A stretch of DNA of 64,000 bases from an uncultured Aquimarina sp. (GTDB taxonomy: Bacteria; Bacteroidota; Bacteroidia; Flavobacteriales; Flavobacteriaceae). The notes under the pieces were generated by a model that worked only from the letters and a program-made list of their open reading frames with translations, was not told the DNA's origin and ran no database searches. Location: contig CANMCO010000009.1 of NCBI GenBank assembly GCA_947496355.1, positions 1 through 64,000 of the forward strand, in the 5' to 3' direction. A program made the translations under genes and the position numbers. Shown here piece after piece: positions 9,031 to 16,879 of the stretch (the first letter of the stretch is position 1; each line of letters opens with the position of its first letter).

Positions 9031-9499
9031 CTGTTACATCATTTCTTTGTTCTGTTATATCGTCGATCCATTTATCAGTATCTCCATCTTCTTGAGATGT
9101 CCTTATGTCTTCGAAATTCACTTTAAATCCGCAGGCGCTACTTACATATTCTTCTACTGGATTATACTCAAAAGTTATAATATCTGTATTAGGTGCGTCA
9201 CCTTCATTGGTGGTGTCAGAATTTATAGTGAATTCATATACGGTACTAGACATGTTTGTTCTAAGCGGTATTAGAATGGAATCTGTCACACTGCCAATAT
9301 TAAAAACGCTGTCTAGTCCAACGGCTCTCACTTGTAATTCTGATGGTCTTTTTATATCGGTACGTGTATCTTGATCAAAAAACTTAATGATAAGAAAAGG
9401 AGTAACAGGAGTACCCTCAGCACATATATCGTCACGTTCACAACCTAATGATACAAGTGAAAGAGTTAGTATAAGTAATGCGTACTTGTATAATCTCAT
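8996..9499 (-). CDS. DUF6452 family lipoprotein
   Basis: A 167-residue protein with a lipoprotein signal peptide (MRLYKYALLILTLSLVSLGC; Cys at residue 20) and a beta-rich body (TPVTPFLIIKFFDQDTR). The order rlmD-DUF6452-DUF6048 is, from memory, a common flavobacterial cluster, which supports the family name. The gene starts three bases after rlmD ends and overlaps the next gene. A link to rRNA methylation is not implied by the sequence; the likely role is in the envelope, with the barrel encoded next. Confidence 0.72.
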   Translation of the reverse strand: MRLYKYALLILTLSLVSLGCERDDICAEGTPVTPFLIIKFFDQDTRTDIKRPSELQVRAVGLDSVFNIGSVTDSILIPLRTNMSSTVYEFTINSDTTNEGDAPNTDIITFEYNPVEEYVSSACGFKVNFEDIRTSQEDGDTDKWIDDITEQRNDVTDEATAHIFIFH

Positions 9500-9502
9500 A
9501 TA

Positions 9503-10912
9503 TTATCTTTTTTCTAATAAAACCACGTTTTCTACATGGTAAGTCTGAGGAAACATATCCACAGGTTGTACTTTGGTAACCTTATAGGTTTCATCTAATA
9601 ACGCCAAATCACGTGCTTGTGTTGCACTATTACAACTTACATATACAATTTTTTGAGGAGATATGTTTAGTAATTGAGCTACAACATCTTTATGCATTCC
9701 ATCTCTTGGAGGGTCTGTAATTATGACTTCTGGTTGGCCATGTTGTGCTATAAAATCTTTTGTAAATACTTTTTTCATATCCCCAACATAGAATTCTACA
9801 TTTTCAATATTATTACGTTTAGCATTTAACTTAGCATCTTCAATAGCCTCTGGAACGGCTTCAACACCAATTACTTTTTTAGCATTTTTAGAAACAAACT
9901 GTGCAATTGTACCTGTACCTGTATATAGGTCATATACCAATTCTTCACCTGTTAAGTTGGCGAAATCTCGAGTAACTTTATACAACTCATACGCTTGCTT
10001 TGAATTGGTTTGATAAAACGATTTTGCATTGATTCTAAAGCGTAAACCTTCCATTTCCTCTTCAATATGGTCTTTCCCTGCATAGCAAATGACATCCTGA
10101 TCATAGATGGTATCATTTCCTTTAGGGTTTATGACATACTGTAATGATGTAATTTCTGGGAATTCTGATATGATGTAATCTAGCAATAAGGTTCTTTTCT
10201 CTTTGTCTTCATTGAAGAACTGCACAAGAACCATAATCTCTCCTGTAGAAGCAATGCGAATCATTAAAGTACGAAGAAACCCTTGTTGTTTTCTGGGGTT
10301 GTAAAAGGGTAGCTGATGTTCTGTTGCAAAAGAATTTACCTTGTTTCTTATAGCATTGCTAGGATCTTCCTGGAGATAGCATTTATCTATATTTAAAATT
10401 TTATCCCACATTCCGGGCATATGAAATCCTAATGCATTTCGATTTTCAATCTCTGTGTCGCTTTGAATCTCATCAAGGGTTAACCATCTACTGTCGCTAA
10501 ACGAAAATTCCATTTTATTTCTGTAGAAAAACTGCTCTTCAGAACCTAATATAGCAGCTACATCTGGTAATTCGATCTTACCTAATCTGGTAAGATTATT
10601 TACTACTTCTTGCTGTTTATAAGCAAGTTGATGCTCGTATCCCATAAATTGCCACTTACAACCACCACATGTTCCAAAATGCTTACAAGTTGGCTCTACA
10701 CGTTTATCAGATAGTTTATGAAAAGAGGTGGCAGAACCTTCATAAAAGGCCTTGCGCTTTTTGGTAGTTTGTATATCTACTACATCTCCCGGAACTGCAT
10801 TGCTGATAAATATAACTTTCCCATCAGGCGCTTTTCCAATACTTTTTCCCTTTGCACCTGCATCAATAACTTCGATATTTTCAAAGATTTGTCTTCTTTT
10901 TTTCCTTGCCAT
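9503..10912 (-). CDS. rlmD: 23S rRNA (uracil-5-)-methyltransferase RlmD
   Basis: The 469-residue enzyme has an N-terminal TRAM domain (residues ~10-65), a [4Fe-4S] cluster motif C-x5-C-x2-C (Cys76, Cys82, Cys85) with a further Cys near residue 178, the SAM motif DLYTGTGTIAQF, ITDPPRDGMH, and the catalytic cysteine in YVSCNSATQARDL near residue 425. These define the RumA/TrmA family, which makes m5U in 23S rRNA (m5U1939 in E. coli). Bacteroidota paralogs can have different site preference, so the exact uridine is inferred. It heads an operon with DUF6452 and DUF6048, from a promoter ending just before the ATG. Confidence 0.92.
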   Translation of the reverse strand: MARKKRRQIFENIEVIDAGAKGKSIGKAPDGKVIFISNAVPGDVVDIQTTKKRKAFYEGSATSFHKLSDKRVEPTCKHFGTCGGCKWQFMGYEHQLAYKQQEVVNNLTRLGKIELPDVAAILGSEEQFFYRNKMEFSFSDSRWLTLDEIQSDTEIENRNALGFHMPGMWDKILNIDKCYLQEDPSNAIRNKVNSFATEHQLPFYNPRKQQGFLRTLMIRIASTGEIMVLVQFFNEDKEKRTLLLDYIISEFPEITSLQYVINPKGNDTIYDQDVICYAGKDHIEEEMEGLRFRINAKSFYQTNSKQAYELYKVTRDFANLTGEELVYDLYTGTGTIAQFVSKNAKKVIGVEAVPEAIEDAKLNAKRNNIENVEFYVGDMKKVFTKDFIAQHGQPEVIITDPPRDGMHKDVVAQLLNISPQKIVYVSCNSATQARDLALLDETYKVTKVQPVDMFPQTYHVENVVLLEKR

Positions 10913-10916
10913 AGCG

Positions 10917-10924
10917 CAAAAATA
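10917..10924 (-). promoter_or_regulatory. TATTTTTG -7 element immediately before rlmD
   Basis: Reading the minus strand gives TATTTTTGCGCTATG, with the ATG being the rlmD start. The four bases between TTTG and ATG predict a leaderless or near-leaderless message, as at 2642-2649 and 14288-14295. Confidence 0.6.
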
Positions 10925-11027
10925 AGAATAGAAAGCATATACTTATTAAATATTCGAGATATCTTATAAAAAGAAATAAAAAAATGAACCTATCTAATAT
11001 TTCTACGTCTATAGTATAGATACTAAA

Positions 11028-11585
11028 ATGATAAAGACTAATAAAATATTTGATTCCTTACTGGTATTGCAATGTCAATCTGGAAATAAGAAAGCTGCTA
11101 CACTTCTTGTTAAAAGATGGCATAAGAAATTATGTAAACAGGCATATTGGTATACTAATGATTTGGAAACCTCTAAAGATATTGCTCAGGATAGTTGGAG
11201 TATTATATTACAGAAAATTAATACAATCAAGGATCCTAATCGTTTTGGAAGCTGGGCACTAACTATTGTAACTAGAAATGCTATTAATTGGTTGCGTATA
11301 CATAAAAAAGAAGTAGAGAATTTAAATACGTATAAAATCGATCATAAAACCACTATTATTAATGATCATAATGATAAAGAGAAGGCTATAGTTTTATTAA
11401 AGATAGCGATCAAAAAACTATCACATGATCAGCAAATGGTCCTCAATTTATTTTATATCGAAGAGTATAGTATTAAAGAAATAGGTGAAATAGTAAATAT
11501 TTCGACGGGTACTGTAAAATCACGCTTGTTTACCGCTAGAGAAAAATTGAAGTCAATTTTAAAAAACAGAAATTATGAAAAATAA
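11028..11585 (+). CDS. ECF-type RNA polymerase sigma-70 family factor
   Basis: The 185-residue protein has sigma region 2 at residues ~25-90 (AYWYTNDLETSKDIAQDSW; the -10 recognition helix near DPNRFGSWALTIVTRNAINWLR) and region 4 at ~125-180 (LSHDQQMVLNLFYIEEYSIKEIGEIVNISTG, then TVKSRLFTAREKLK). There is no region 3 or 1, as in extracytoplasmic-function sigma factors. It overlaps by 11 bases the gene for a small membrane protein, which may act as its anti-sigma partner. Regulon unknown. Confidence 0.9.
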   Translation: MIKTNKIFDSLLVLQCQSGNKKAATLLVKRWHKKLCKQAYWYTNDLETSKDIAQDSWSIILQKINTIKDPNRFGSWALTIVTRNAINWLRIHKKEVENLNTYKIDHKTTIINDHNDKEKAIVLLKIAIKKLSHDQQMVLNLFYIEEYSIKEIGEIVNISTGTVKSRLFTAREKLKSILKNRNYEK

Positions 11586-11958
11586 GATGCATGATATTGA
11601 TGAATTAATAAAAGAAACATTAACTCAGGAAGAGGCAAAGTTTTATGAGGAACTTGATGAACAAAGTCTTCTTGGAATGGTAGGAGGGCTTTTTAATACT
11701 AGGAATAGCTGGGTTATTATAATGATGCTAATCGTTAATCTTGTAGCATTTACAGTGTTTATATACTGCTTAGTTCAGTTTTTAAGTACGGATAATACTA
11801 ATGAACTTATCAAGTGGGGTTGTGCAGGTTTTTTCTGTGTTATGCTTACGGCGATGCTAAAGTTATTTTCTTGGATGCAAATGGATAAAAATGCATTGCT
11901 AAGAGAAATTAAAAGGTTAGAGCTTCAAATCTCATCATTAGCCGGAAAAATATCATAA
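11575..11958 (+). CDS. DUF6768 family membrane protein, possible anti-sigma partner
   Basis: This 127-residue protein has a cytoplasmic acidic N-terminus (HDIDELIKETLTQEEAKFYEEL), two membrane helices (residues ~43-66 and ~80-98) and a coiled-coil-like tail (ALLREIKRLELQISSL). The N-terminal LTQEEAKFYEEL.EQ text matches DUF6768 as I recall it. Overlap with the sigma-factor gene means co-translation. Many ECF factors are held by a co-encoded membrane anti-sigma; this protein has the right topology and position, but no known anti-sigma domain is recognisable, so the role is inferred. Confidence 0.68.
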   Translation: MKNKMHDIDELIKETLTQEEAKFYEELDEQSLLGMVGGLFNTRNSWVIIMMLIVNLVAFTVFIYCLVQFLSTDNTNELIKWGCAGFFCVMLTAMLKLFSWMQMDKNALLREIKRLELQISSLAGKIS

Positions 11959-12114
11959 TTGTTTACTGTTATTACAAAGAAGAAATCAATTGTTTCCTTT
12001 TTTTTAGAACCCCAAGTTTTTGTGTTTTAATAGAATAGAGCGCGCTGATTTGTTAAAATGAAAATTATATGGGATTATAGAGCATAAAATTAAAAAATTA
12101 ATAAAGATTTAGTA

Positions 12115-12192
12115 ATTTGCAGCTCTCTTAGGGATGATTTCTCTCCCACGCTGAATTTTCGGGTCTTTTCGAAAGGATAAAGGTAGAGAAGG
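12115..12192 (+). other. Possible structured 5' leader upstream of rocD
   Basis: In the 266-base gap before rocD, TTCTCT (12139-12144) can pair with AGAGAA (12185-12190), enclosing a small hairpin CTTT-TCG-AAAG (12165-12175). The GC content is above the surrounding intergenic DNA. It does not match a riboswitch I know. The rest of the gap holds no gene that I can see. Confidence 0.3.
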
Positions 12193-12224
12193 AATGGTTA
12201 TTTTATCAATTTAAATTATTAAAA

Positions 12225-13502
12225 ATGGCTGTTTTAGAAAAATTAACTTCACAACAAGCAATTGAGTTAGAAGATAAGTATGGAGCCCATAATTACCACC
12301 CCTTGCCTGTAGTTTTAAATAGAGGTGAAGGTGTATATGTATGGGATGTAGAAGGTAAAAAATATTATGATTTTTTAAGCGCATATTCTGCGGTAAACCA
12401 AGGGCATTGCCATCCAAAAATTGTTGGTGCTATGGTAAATCAGGCACAAACGCTTACGTTGACGTCTCGTGCCTTTTATAATGATAAATTAGGTGAATAT
12501 GAGAAATTCGCCAGTGAGTACTTTGGTTTTGACAAGTTATTACCGATGAATACTGGAGCCGAAGCTGTAGAAACTGCTCTGAAAATCTGTAGAAAGTGGG
12601 CCTATGAGAAAAAAGGTATATCTGAAAACGAAGCCCAGATTATTGTTTGTGAAAATAATTTTCATGGAAGAACGACAACAATTATATCCTTCTCTAATGA
12701 TCCGGTTGCAAGAAAGAATTTTGGACCGTATACAGCAGGTTTTTTAAAGATTGAATATGATAACCTTGAAGCTTTAGAGAATGCTTTGAAAAGCAATAAA
12801 AATGTAGCAGGGTTTCTTGTAGAGCCTATACAAGGTGAAGCAGGAGTATATGTCCCTTCTGAAAACTATTTGGCAAAAGCTAAGGAGCTTTGTGAGAAGT
12901 ATAATGTACTTTTTATTGCAGATGAAGTGCAAACTGGGATTGCTAGAACAGGGCGATTACTTGCAACATGCGGTAATTGTTCATGTTCGGATAAAAATTG
13001 CTCAAATTCACCAGATGTTAAACCAGATGTATTAATACTTGGTAAAGCATTAAGTGGAGGAGCTTATCCGGTTTCTGCAGTGTTGGCCGATAATCATATC
13101 ATGGAAGTTATTAAACCTGGAAATCATGGAAGTACTTTTGGAGGAAATCCTGTTGCCGCGGCTGTGGCAGTTGCAGCTTTAGAAGTGGTTAGAGATGAGA
13201 AATTAGCGGAAAATGCTTTTGAATTAGGAGAATTATTCAGATCAGAGTTAAATAAATATATAGAGACTTCGAATATAGCTAACTTGGTTCGCGGTAAAGG
13301 GTTATTAAATGCAATAGTCATTAATGACGACGAAGAGAGCGAAACCGCTTGGAATATTTGCATGTCACTTAAAGAGAATGGTCTATTGGCCAAACCTACT
13401 CATGGAAATATTATTCGTTTTGCACCGCCATTGGTAATGAATAAAGAGCAACTTTTAGAGTGTGTTGGTATTATTACAAAGACCTTGAAAGAGTTTGAAT
13501 AA
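12225..13502 (+). CDS. rocD: Ornithine--oxo-acid transaminase
   Basis: The 425-residue PLP enzyme is a class III aminotransferase. It has the family text YDFLSAYSAVNQGHCHPKI, NTGAEAVETALK, the EPIQGEAGVYVP and ADEVQTG (cofactor Asp) blocks, and the Schiff-base lysine in LILGKALSGGAYPVSAVL near residue 275. It transfers the delta-amino group of ornithine to 2-oxoglutarate, giving glutamate semialdehyde for proline/glutamate metabolism. Between ARTGRLLAT and PDVLILGK is an insertion rich in cysteine (C-x2-C-x-C-x4-C), absent from Bacillus and plant enzymes as I recall them. It is monocistronic, with a strong terminator. Confidence 0.93.
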   Translation: MAVLEKLTSQQAIELEDKYGAHNYHPLPVVLNRGEGVYVWDVEGKKYYDFLSAYSAVNQGHCHPKIVGAMVNQAQTLTLTSRAFYNDKLGEYEKFASEYFGFDKLLPMNTGAEAVETALKICRKWAYEKKGISENEAQIIVCENNFHGRTTTIISFSNDPVARKNFGPYTAGFLKIEYDNLEALENALKSNKNVAGFLVEPIQGEAGVYVPSENYLAKAKELCEKYNVLFIADEVQTGIARTGRLLATCGNCSCSDKNCSNSPDVKPDVLILGKALSGGAYPVSAVLADNHIMEVIKPGNHGSTFGGNPVAAAVAVAALEVVRDEKLAENAFELGELFRSELNKYIETSNIANLVRGKGLLNAIVINDDEESETAWNICMSLKENGLLAKPTHGNIIRFAPPLVMNKEQLLECVGIITKTLKEFE

Positions 13503-13522
13503 ACTAATTTCACGCATATAAT

Positions 13523-13550
13523 AAAAAACCCCGCTTCTGCGGGGTTTTTT
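13523..13550. terminator. Bidirectional Rho-independent terminator
   Basis: AAACCCCGC (13526-13534) pairs with GCGGGGTTT (13539-13547) around TTCT, with an A tract before and a T tract after. It serves rocD and the convergent DUF4190/DUF2752 genes. Confidence 0.9.
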
Positions 13551-13571
13551 ATTATATGATAAGAAATACTA

Positions 13572-13904
13572 TTAACCATTTACAGAATTATATCCGCTGG
13601 TGAAATCTTCCATCATTTGCTGATACCCGTCTAAACCTACTGTTGCTAAAAGATAAATAGTCCAAAGAAGGCTAATTGCACTTATTATTAAACCGATAAT
13701 TGCCAAAATTTTACCCGTTTTTACATTGCTATACCCATCATATAACTCTGGATTTTCAGTATAAAGAGCTGTAGCCTTTTTCGCCATAACTAAAGCTATT
13801 ATACCAAATATCACTCCTAAAAATCCATAACAACAACATCCTAAAATCGATAAGATACCAAATACTAAAATAAGTGTTGAATTGGGTAAAGTTTGTTTTT
13901 CCAT
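13572..13904 (-). CDS. DUF4190-like CCC-motif membrane protein
   Basis: A 110-residue protein with two membrane helices (residues ~10-40 and ~68-92). Between them is a cytoplasmic loop, IALVMAKKAT, and a Tyr/Asn-rich stretch. The first helix contains a run of three cysteines (ILGCCCYGFLGVIFGIIAL), the signature of the flavobacterial CCC/DUF4190-type proteins. Function unknown. It lies 16 bases downstream of the DUF2752 gene, in the same direction, and the two small membrane proteins often occur together in this family of bacteria (from memory). Confidence 0.75.
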   Translation of the reverse strand: MEKQTLPNSTLILVFGILSILGCCCYGFLGVIFGIIALVMAKKATALYTENPELYDGYSNVKTGKILAIIGLIISAISLLWTIYLLATVGLDGYQQMMEDFTSGYNSVNG

Positions 13905-13920
13905 AATTTAAATTGATTAG

Positions 13921-14202
13921 TTAAAAAAATATTTTCATTTTGATGACATAACTTGTTACCATGGTGACTGCAGTTATAATCATAAGGCTCGTTTTAACAA
14001 GCCCGTCGTTTTTAAATTGAACAAAGAAATTAAGACCAATAAACGCAAGTAAGATCAATAAAGGATATATTGCTGGATACATATGAAAAGCAGCAGTAAA
14101 TTCACCTTTAAATAGGAGTACAACTGCTCTTTGCATACCGCAGCCAACGCAATCTATGCCAAATATTTTTTTGTTTAAACAAGGAAGCATGTATTTTTCC
14201 AA
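13921..14202 (-). CDS. DUF2752 domain-containing membrane protein
   Basis: The 93-residue protein opens with a short cytoplasmic segment and the family hallmark GIDCVGCGMQRAVVLL (C-x2-CGMxRA) near residue 15, followed by two or three membrane helices. DUF2752 proteins are small membrane proteins of unknown function. It is co-directional with the DUF4190-like gene, and they probably form a two-gene operon. The start MEKYMLPC is the first ATG after the divergent intergenic region. Confidence 0.85.
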   Translation of the reverse strand: MEKYMLPCLNKKIFGIDCVGCGMQRAVVLLFKGEFTAAFHMYPAIYPLLILLAFIGLNFFVQFKNDGLVKTSLMIITAVTMVTSYVIKMKIFF

Positions 14203-14287
14203 GGGCGATAATTTATCAATTTAGTTCACGCAATATACATAATTAAGTTATTTATAATAATTGAAGGCTATAAAATCTAATATTTGA

Positions 14288-14295
14288 TACTTTTG
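14288..14295 (+). promoter_or_regulatory. TACTTTTG -7 element directly before the 70-residue membrane protein gene
   Basis: TACTTTTG fits TAnnTTTG and is followed by CAGT and the ATG at 14300. As at 2642 and 10917, the distance leaves essentially no 5' leader. Confidence 0.6.
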
Positions 14296-14299
14296 CAGT

Positions 14300-14512
14300 A
14301 TGAACTACAATCGTATAAAAAAGATAGGAAGCATATTACTTATTGTAATAGGGGCTGTAGCTCTTACTTATGAAATTTATGCTACAAATAAGAATTACTA
14401 TGTTCAGAGTGCGGGATTAGTTATGTTAATGTTTGGATTGTTTCTAGTGAACTCAACCGTAAAACCAAAAGCAGAGTTTACTCACAAAAATAACACTGAA
14501 GAAGAAGAATAG
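14300..14512 (+). CDS. Small two-helix membrane protein, unknown function
   Basis: A 70-residue protein with two hydrophobic helices (residues ~10-28 and ~36-52) joined by a short polar loop (ATNKNYYVQ), and a charged C-terminal tail ending in glutamates. I do not recognise the family. Its TAG stop is immediately followed by the ATG of the Smr gene, so the two are co-transcribed and probably translationally coupled. This placement before a DUF2027/Smr gene looks like a conserved flavobacterial pairing, but I cannot check it. Confidence 0.75.
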   Translation: MNYNRIKKIGSILLIVIGAVALTYEIYATNKNYYVQSAGLVMLMFGLFLVNSTVKPKAEFTHKNNTEEEE

Positions 14513-15061
14513 ATGATTACGATAGGAGATACTGTATCGGTATTAGATGAACCAATAACAGGTAAGGTTGTTTCTGTTAGTATAGATGAAATTACTATAG
14601 AGACAAATGATGGTTTTGAAATGACTTTTTTTGTTAATGAGGTAGTAAAAATGCAGTCTGAAGAACTTATGATTCCTTCTTATGAGGAAGTTAGTAAAAA
14701 TCTTCAGGAGAAAGAGGTTTTTAGAAAGAAACCAAAAAGGCCAGCTCCCAAACCCAAAGAGCGTCATTTGCCTCCTATGGAAGTAGATTTACATATCCAT
14801 AAACTAGTTCGATCAACAAAAGCAATGTCTAATCACGATATAGTCACGTTACAGTTAGATACTGCAAAAAGACAATTAGATTTTGCCATAAGTAAGCGGA
14901 TACCCAAAGTGATTTTTATTCATGGTGTAGGGCAAGGAATACTTAAAGAAGAACTTAAATACTTATTTGGACGATATGATAACCTGAAAATTTCTGATGC
15001 AGATTATAAAAAGTATGGATTAGGAGCAATGGAAATATATATTGTGCAGAATCCAAAATAG
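14513..15061 (+). CDS. DUF2027 / Smr domain protein
   Basis: The 182-residue protein has an N-terminal SH3-like beta barrel (ITIGDTVSVLDEPITGKVVSV; DUF2027-like), a basic linker rich in Lys/Pro (residues ~70-90) and a C-terminal Smr domain (residues ~92-180). The Smr hallmarks are VDLHIHKLV, IPKVIFIHGVGQGILKEEL and the terminal YGLGAMEIYI. Smr domains of MutS2-like proteins bind nucleic acid and several have endonuclease activity. The DLHIH and HGVGQG motifs are intact here. It follows the small membrane-protein gene with no gap. The substrate (DNA or RNA) is unknown. Confidence 0.88.
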   Translation: MITIGDTVSVLDEPITGKVVSVSIDEITIETNDGFEMTFFVNEVVKMQSEELMIPSYEEVSKNLQEKEVFRKKPKRPAPKPKERHLPPMEVDLHIHKLVRSTKAMSNHDIVTLQLDTAKRQLDFAISKRIPKVIFIHGVGQGILKEELKYLFGRYDNLKISDADYKKYGLGAMEIYIVQNPK

Positions 15062-15065
15062 AGTT

Positions 15066-15578
15066 TTAAGGAATAGTGACTTCTTCTTCTCCAAACATAA
15101 AAAGCTCTTGTCTTATTTCTATATCTACTCCTTTAAATGTGATATCAGATAATGTAATTGTTCTTGTGTAGGTATTTGTGGTTCCTGATATGCGTTCGTA
15201 AGTAATAGTAGCCGCACCACTTGCACTAATCAATTCTCTTGTTACCAAAACATTTGATGGAGGGATACTAGAACAGAAGTATTCTTCACCATTAATTTGG
15301 GCATCAAATTTACGATAGATTAACGTGTTAGTAGTGCCATTAAGAGTTATAGTTTCTGTATTATTATCAGGAAGCTCATTCAATTCAAAAGAAGTGCTTG
15401 TGAAATTTAAAGATAAGGCTTGATTTTTTTCAGAATCAATTTTAAAAAAAACGAAATCATTTGCATTAGAACAATCTTCTAAAACCGCTGTAAAATTGAT
15501 GTCATCTTCAATAATATCACCTTCGCTACAACTAATTATAATGAGGGTTAAAACAAAAAGATATATAATTTTTTTCAT
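15066..15578 (-). CDS. Small lipoprotein, paralog of the upstream 343-residue lipoprotein
   Basis: A 170-residue lipoprotein: signal MKKIIYLFVLTLIIISCSEGD with Cys at residue 17. The body contains AVLEDCSNANDFVFFKIDSEKNQALSLNF and a CSSIPPSNVLVTRELISASGAA block. Both have clear counterparts (CDGADDMEFVFFKI, CSNVPASNIMVTDELLATSGIA) in the adjacent gene 12 bases upstream, so the two arose by tandem duplication. It lacks the Asp-rich repeat insert of its partner. Function unknown; it is probably exposed on the cell surface or in the periplasm. Confidence 0.8.
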   Translation of the reverse strand: MKKIIYLFVLTLIIISCSEGDIIEDDINFTAVLEDCSNANDFVFFKIDSEKNQALSLNFTSTSFELNELPDNNTETITLNGTTNTLIYRKFDAQINGEEYFCSSIPPSNVLVTRELISASGAATITYERISGTTNTYTRTITLSDITFKGVDIEIRQELFMFGEEEVTIP

Positions 15579-15589
15579 TTTGATTTCGT

Positions 15590-16621
15590 CTAGTTTTTTG
15601 TAGCTTTTACAGTAGAAATAGAGTCACTAAAACCAAATGAGAAATCATTATTGCCTTCCTCAAAATTTTGGCTTTCTCCGTTAAGAACAATTTCTCTAAC
15701 CTCTACTGTTGTTCTAAAAGTGGTTCTTACGTCTGTATTATCTGGATCAGCAATTACACTATCATTTCTTTCTGTGCTATCTGGATCCAAATAATTATCG
15801 ATATCATCACCGTCTGTATCATCATCCCTTGGTGATCCACTATTGTCTATATCTTCATTAAGTGTAGGTATACCATCATTATCATCATCGCTATCCAAAT
15901 AATCAGGAGTACCATCTCCGTCAGAGTCCAAAAATTCGCCAGTTGTTGCTACTAAATTCCCTAACTCTGCACTTGTCAAAATATTATCATCATCATCATC
16001 TGGATCCTTATAGTTAGGAATACCATCACCATCGGCATCAAATATTTTATCTAATTTGTCACAAATACCATCACTATCGGTATCTGTACATTCGGGGGCA
16101 GTTCCACTTCCGTTATTATCAGAATCCTGATAATTGGGTATTTCATCACCATCAGCATCTGCAACGGGATCAATTCCACCAGATTCAACAATGGGGTCAA
16201 CATTGTCATTATCATCTTCTTCAACTATTTGAGTAACTATTTCTGCAATTCCAGAAGTTGCCAATAATTCGTCTGTAACCATAATATTACTAGCAGGTAC
16301 ATTAGAACAATAGTAGTCGTTGGTTATAGCAACATTAAATTGCCTGTAAATAAAGCTACTAGATGGATCTTCTGCCAGGTTTATAGTAATAGGCATATCA
16401 GTCACTTTATTTTCATTAAAATCACCTATGAAATTAAGAGATATTGCTTCATTGTTTGTAGTGTTAATTTTAAAGAAAACAAACTCCATATCATCTGCAC
16501 CATCACAAACTTCAAGATTTACATCATCAAATTCGAAACTTGTAATGATAATATCACCATCATCACAAGACGATAGGAATACAACTGACAGAAGAAAAAG
16601 GAAAAGATTTTTCACGTACAA
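15590..16621 (-). CDS. Lipoprotein with thrombospondin type 3-like calcium-binding repeats
   Basis: The 343-residue protein has a lipoprotein signal (MYVKNLFLFLLSVVFLSSC). Residues ~25-130 match its 170-residue downstream paralog. After this come ~150 residues packed with D-x-D-x-D-G-x-x-D units (DADGDEIPNYQDSDNNG, DTDSDGICDKLD, DADGDGIPNYKDPDDDDD, DSDGDGTPDYLDSDDD), which are TSP3-type calcium-binding repeats. A C-terminal beta region (EVREIVLNGESQNFEEGNND) follows. Such repeats usually serve as rigid calcium-loaded spacers in surface proteins. The repeats seem inserted into, or added to, an ancestral domain shared with the next gene. Confidence 0.82.
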   Translation of the reverse strand: MYVKNLFLFLLSVVFLSSCDDGDIIITSFEFDDVNLEVCDGADDMEFVFFKINTTNNEAISLNFIGDFNENKVTDMPITINLAEDPSSSFIYRQFNVAITNDYYCSNVPASNIMVTDELLATSGIAEIVTQIVEEDDNDNVDPIVESGGIDPVADADGDEIPNYQDSDNNGSGTAPECTDTDSDGICDKLDKIFDADGDGIPNYKDPDDDDDNILTSAELGNLVATTGEFLDSDGDGTPDYLDSDDDNDGIPTLNEDIDNSGSPRDDDTDGDDIDNYLDPDSTERNDSVIADPDNTDVRTTFRTTVEVREIVLNGESQNFEEGNNDFSFGFSDSISTVKATKN

Positions 16622-16837
16622 AATTTATTAAATTTTACTGCAAAACTAATGCACTTTAGTTATAAAGACGGAAGAAAATATAAAATGTTCACCCCAGCCA
16701 ATATTTCGCAGAATTTTTGACAAAAATAAAGTAATTGAAAGATTATAACGTGTCTGGCTAAAAATAATTTTATTTACCCTAGTTTTGCAGATGTAAAAAT
16801 GAGAATTTTGTAAAAAACATAGCGTATTTTTAAAAAT

Positions 16838-16845
16838 TAGCTTTG
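16838..16845 (+). promoter_or_regulatory. TAGCTTTG -7 element upstream of the cysteine desulfurase gene
   Basis: TAGCTTTG matches TAnnTTTG and lies 34 bases before the ATG at 16880. A second match, TAGTTTTG, is at 16780-16787. The remaining 249-base gap holds no gene. Confidence 0.5.
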
Positions 16846-16879
16846 TTTTATTGTTTAAACATCTAATTATTTGAGTTTC

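Noticed and set aside
15800..16180. Short periodic repeats in DNA that might suggest a CRISPR array
   Set aside because: They are in frame and encode D-x-D-x-D-G calcium-binding repeats. Spacing is irregular and there are no conserved repeat units or unique spacers.
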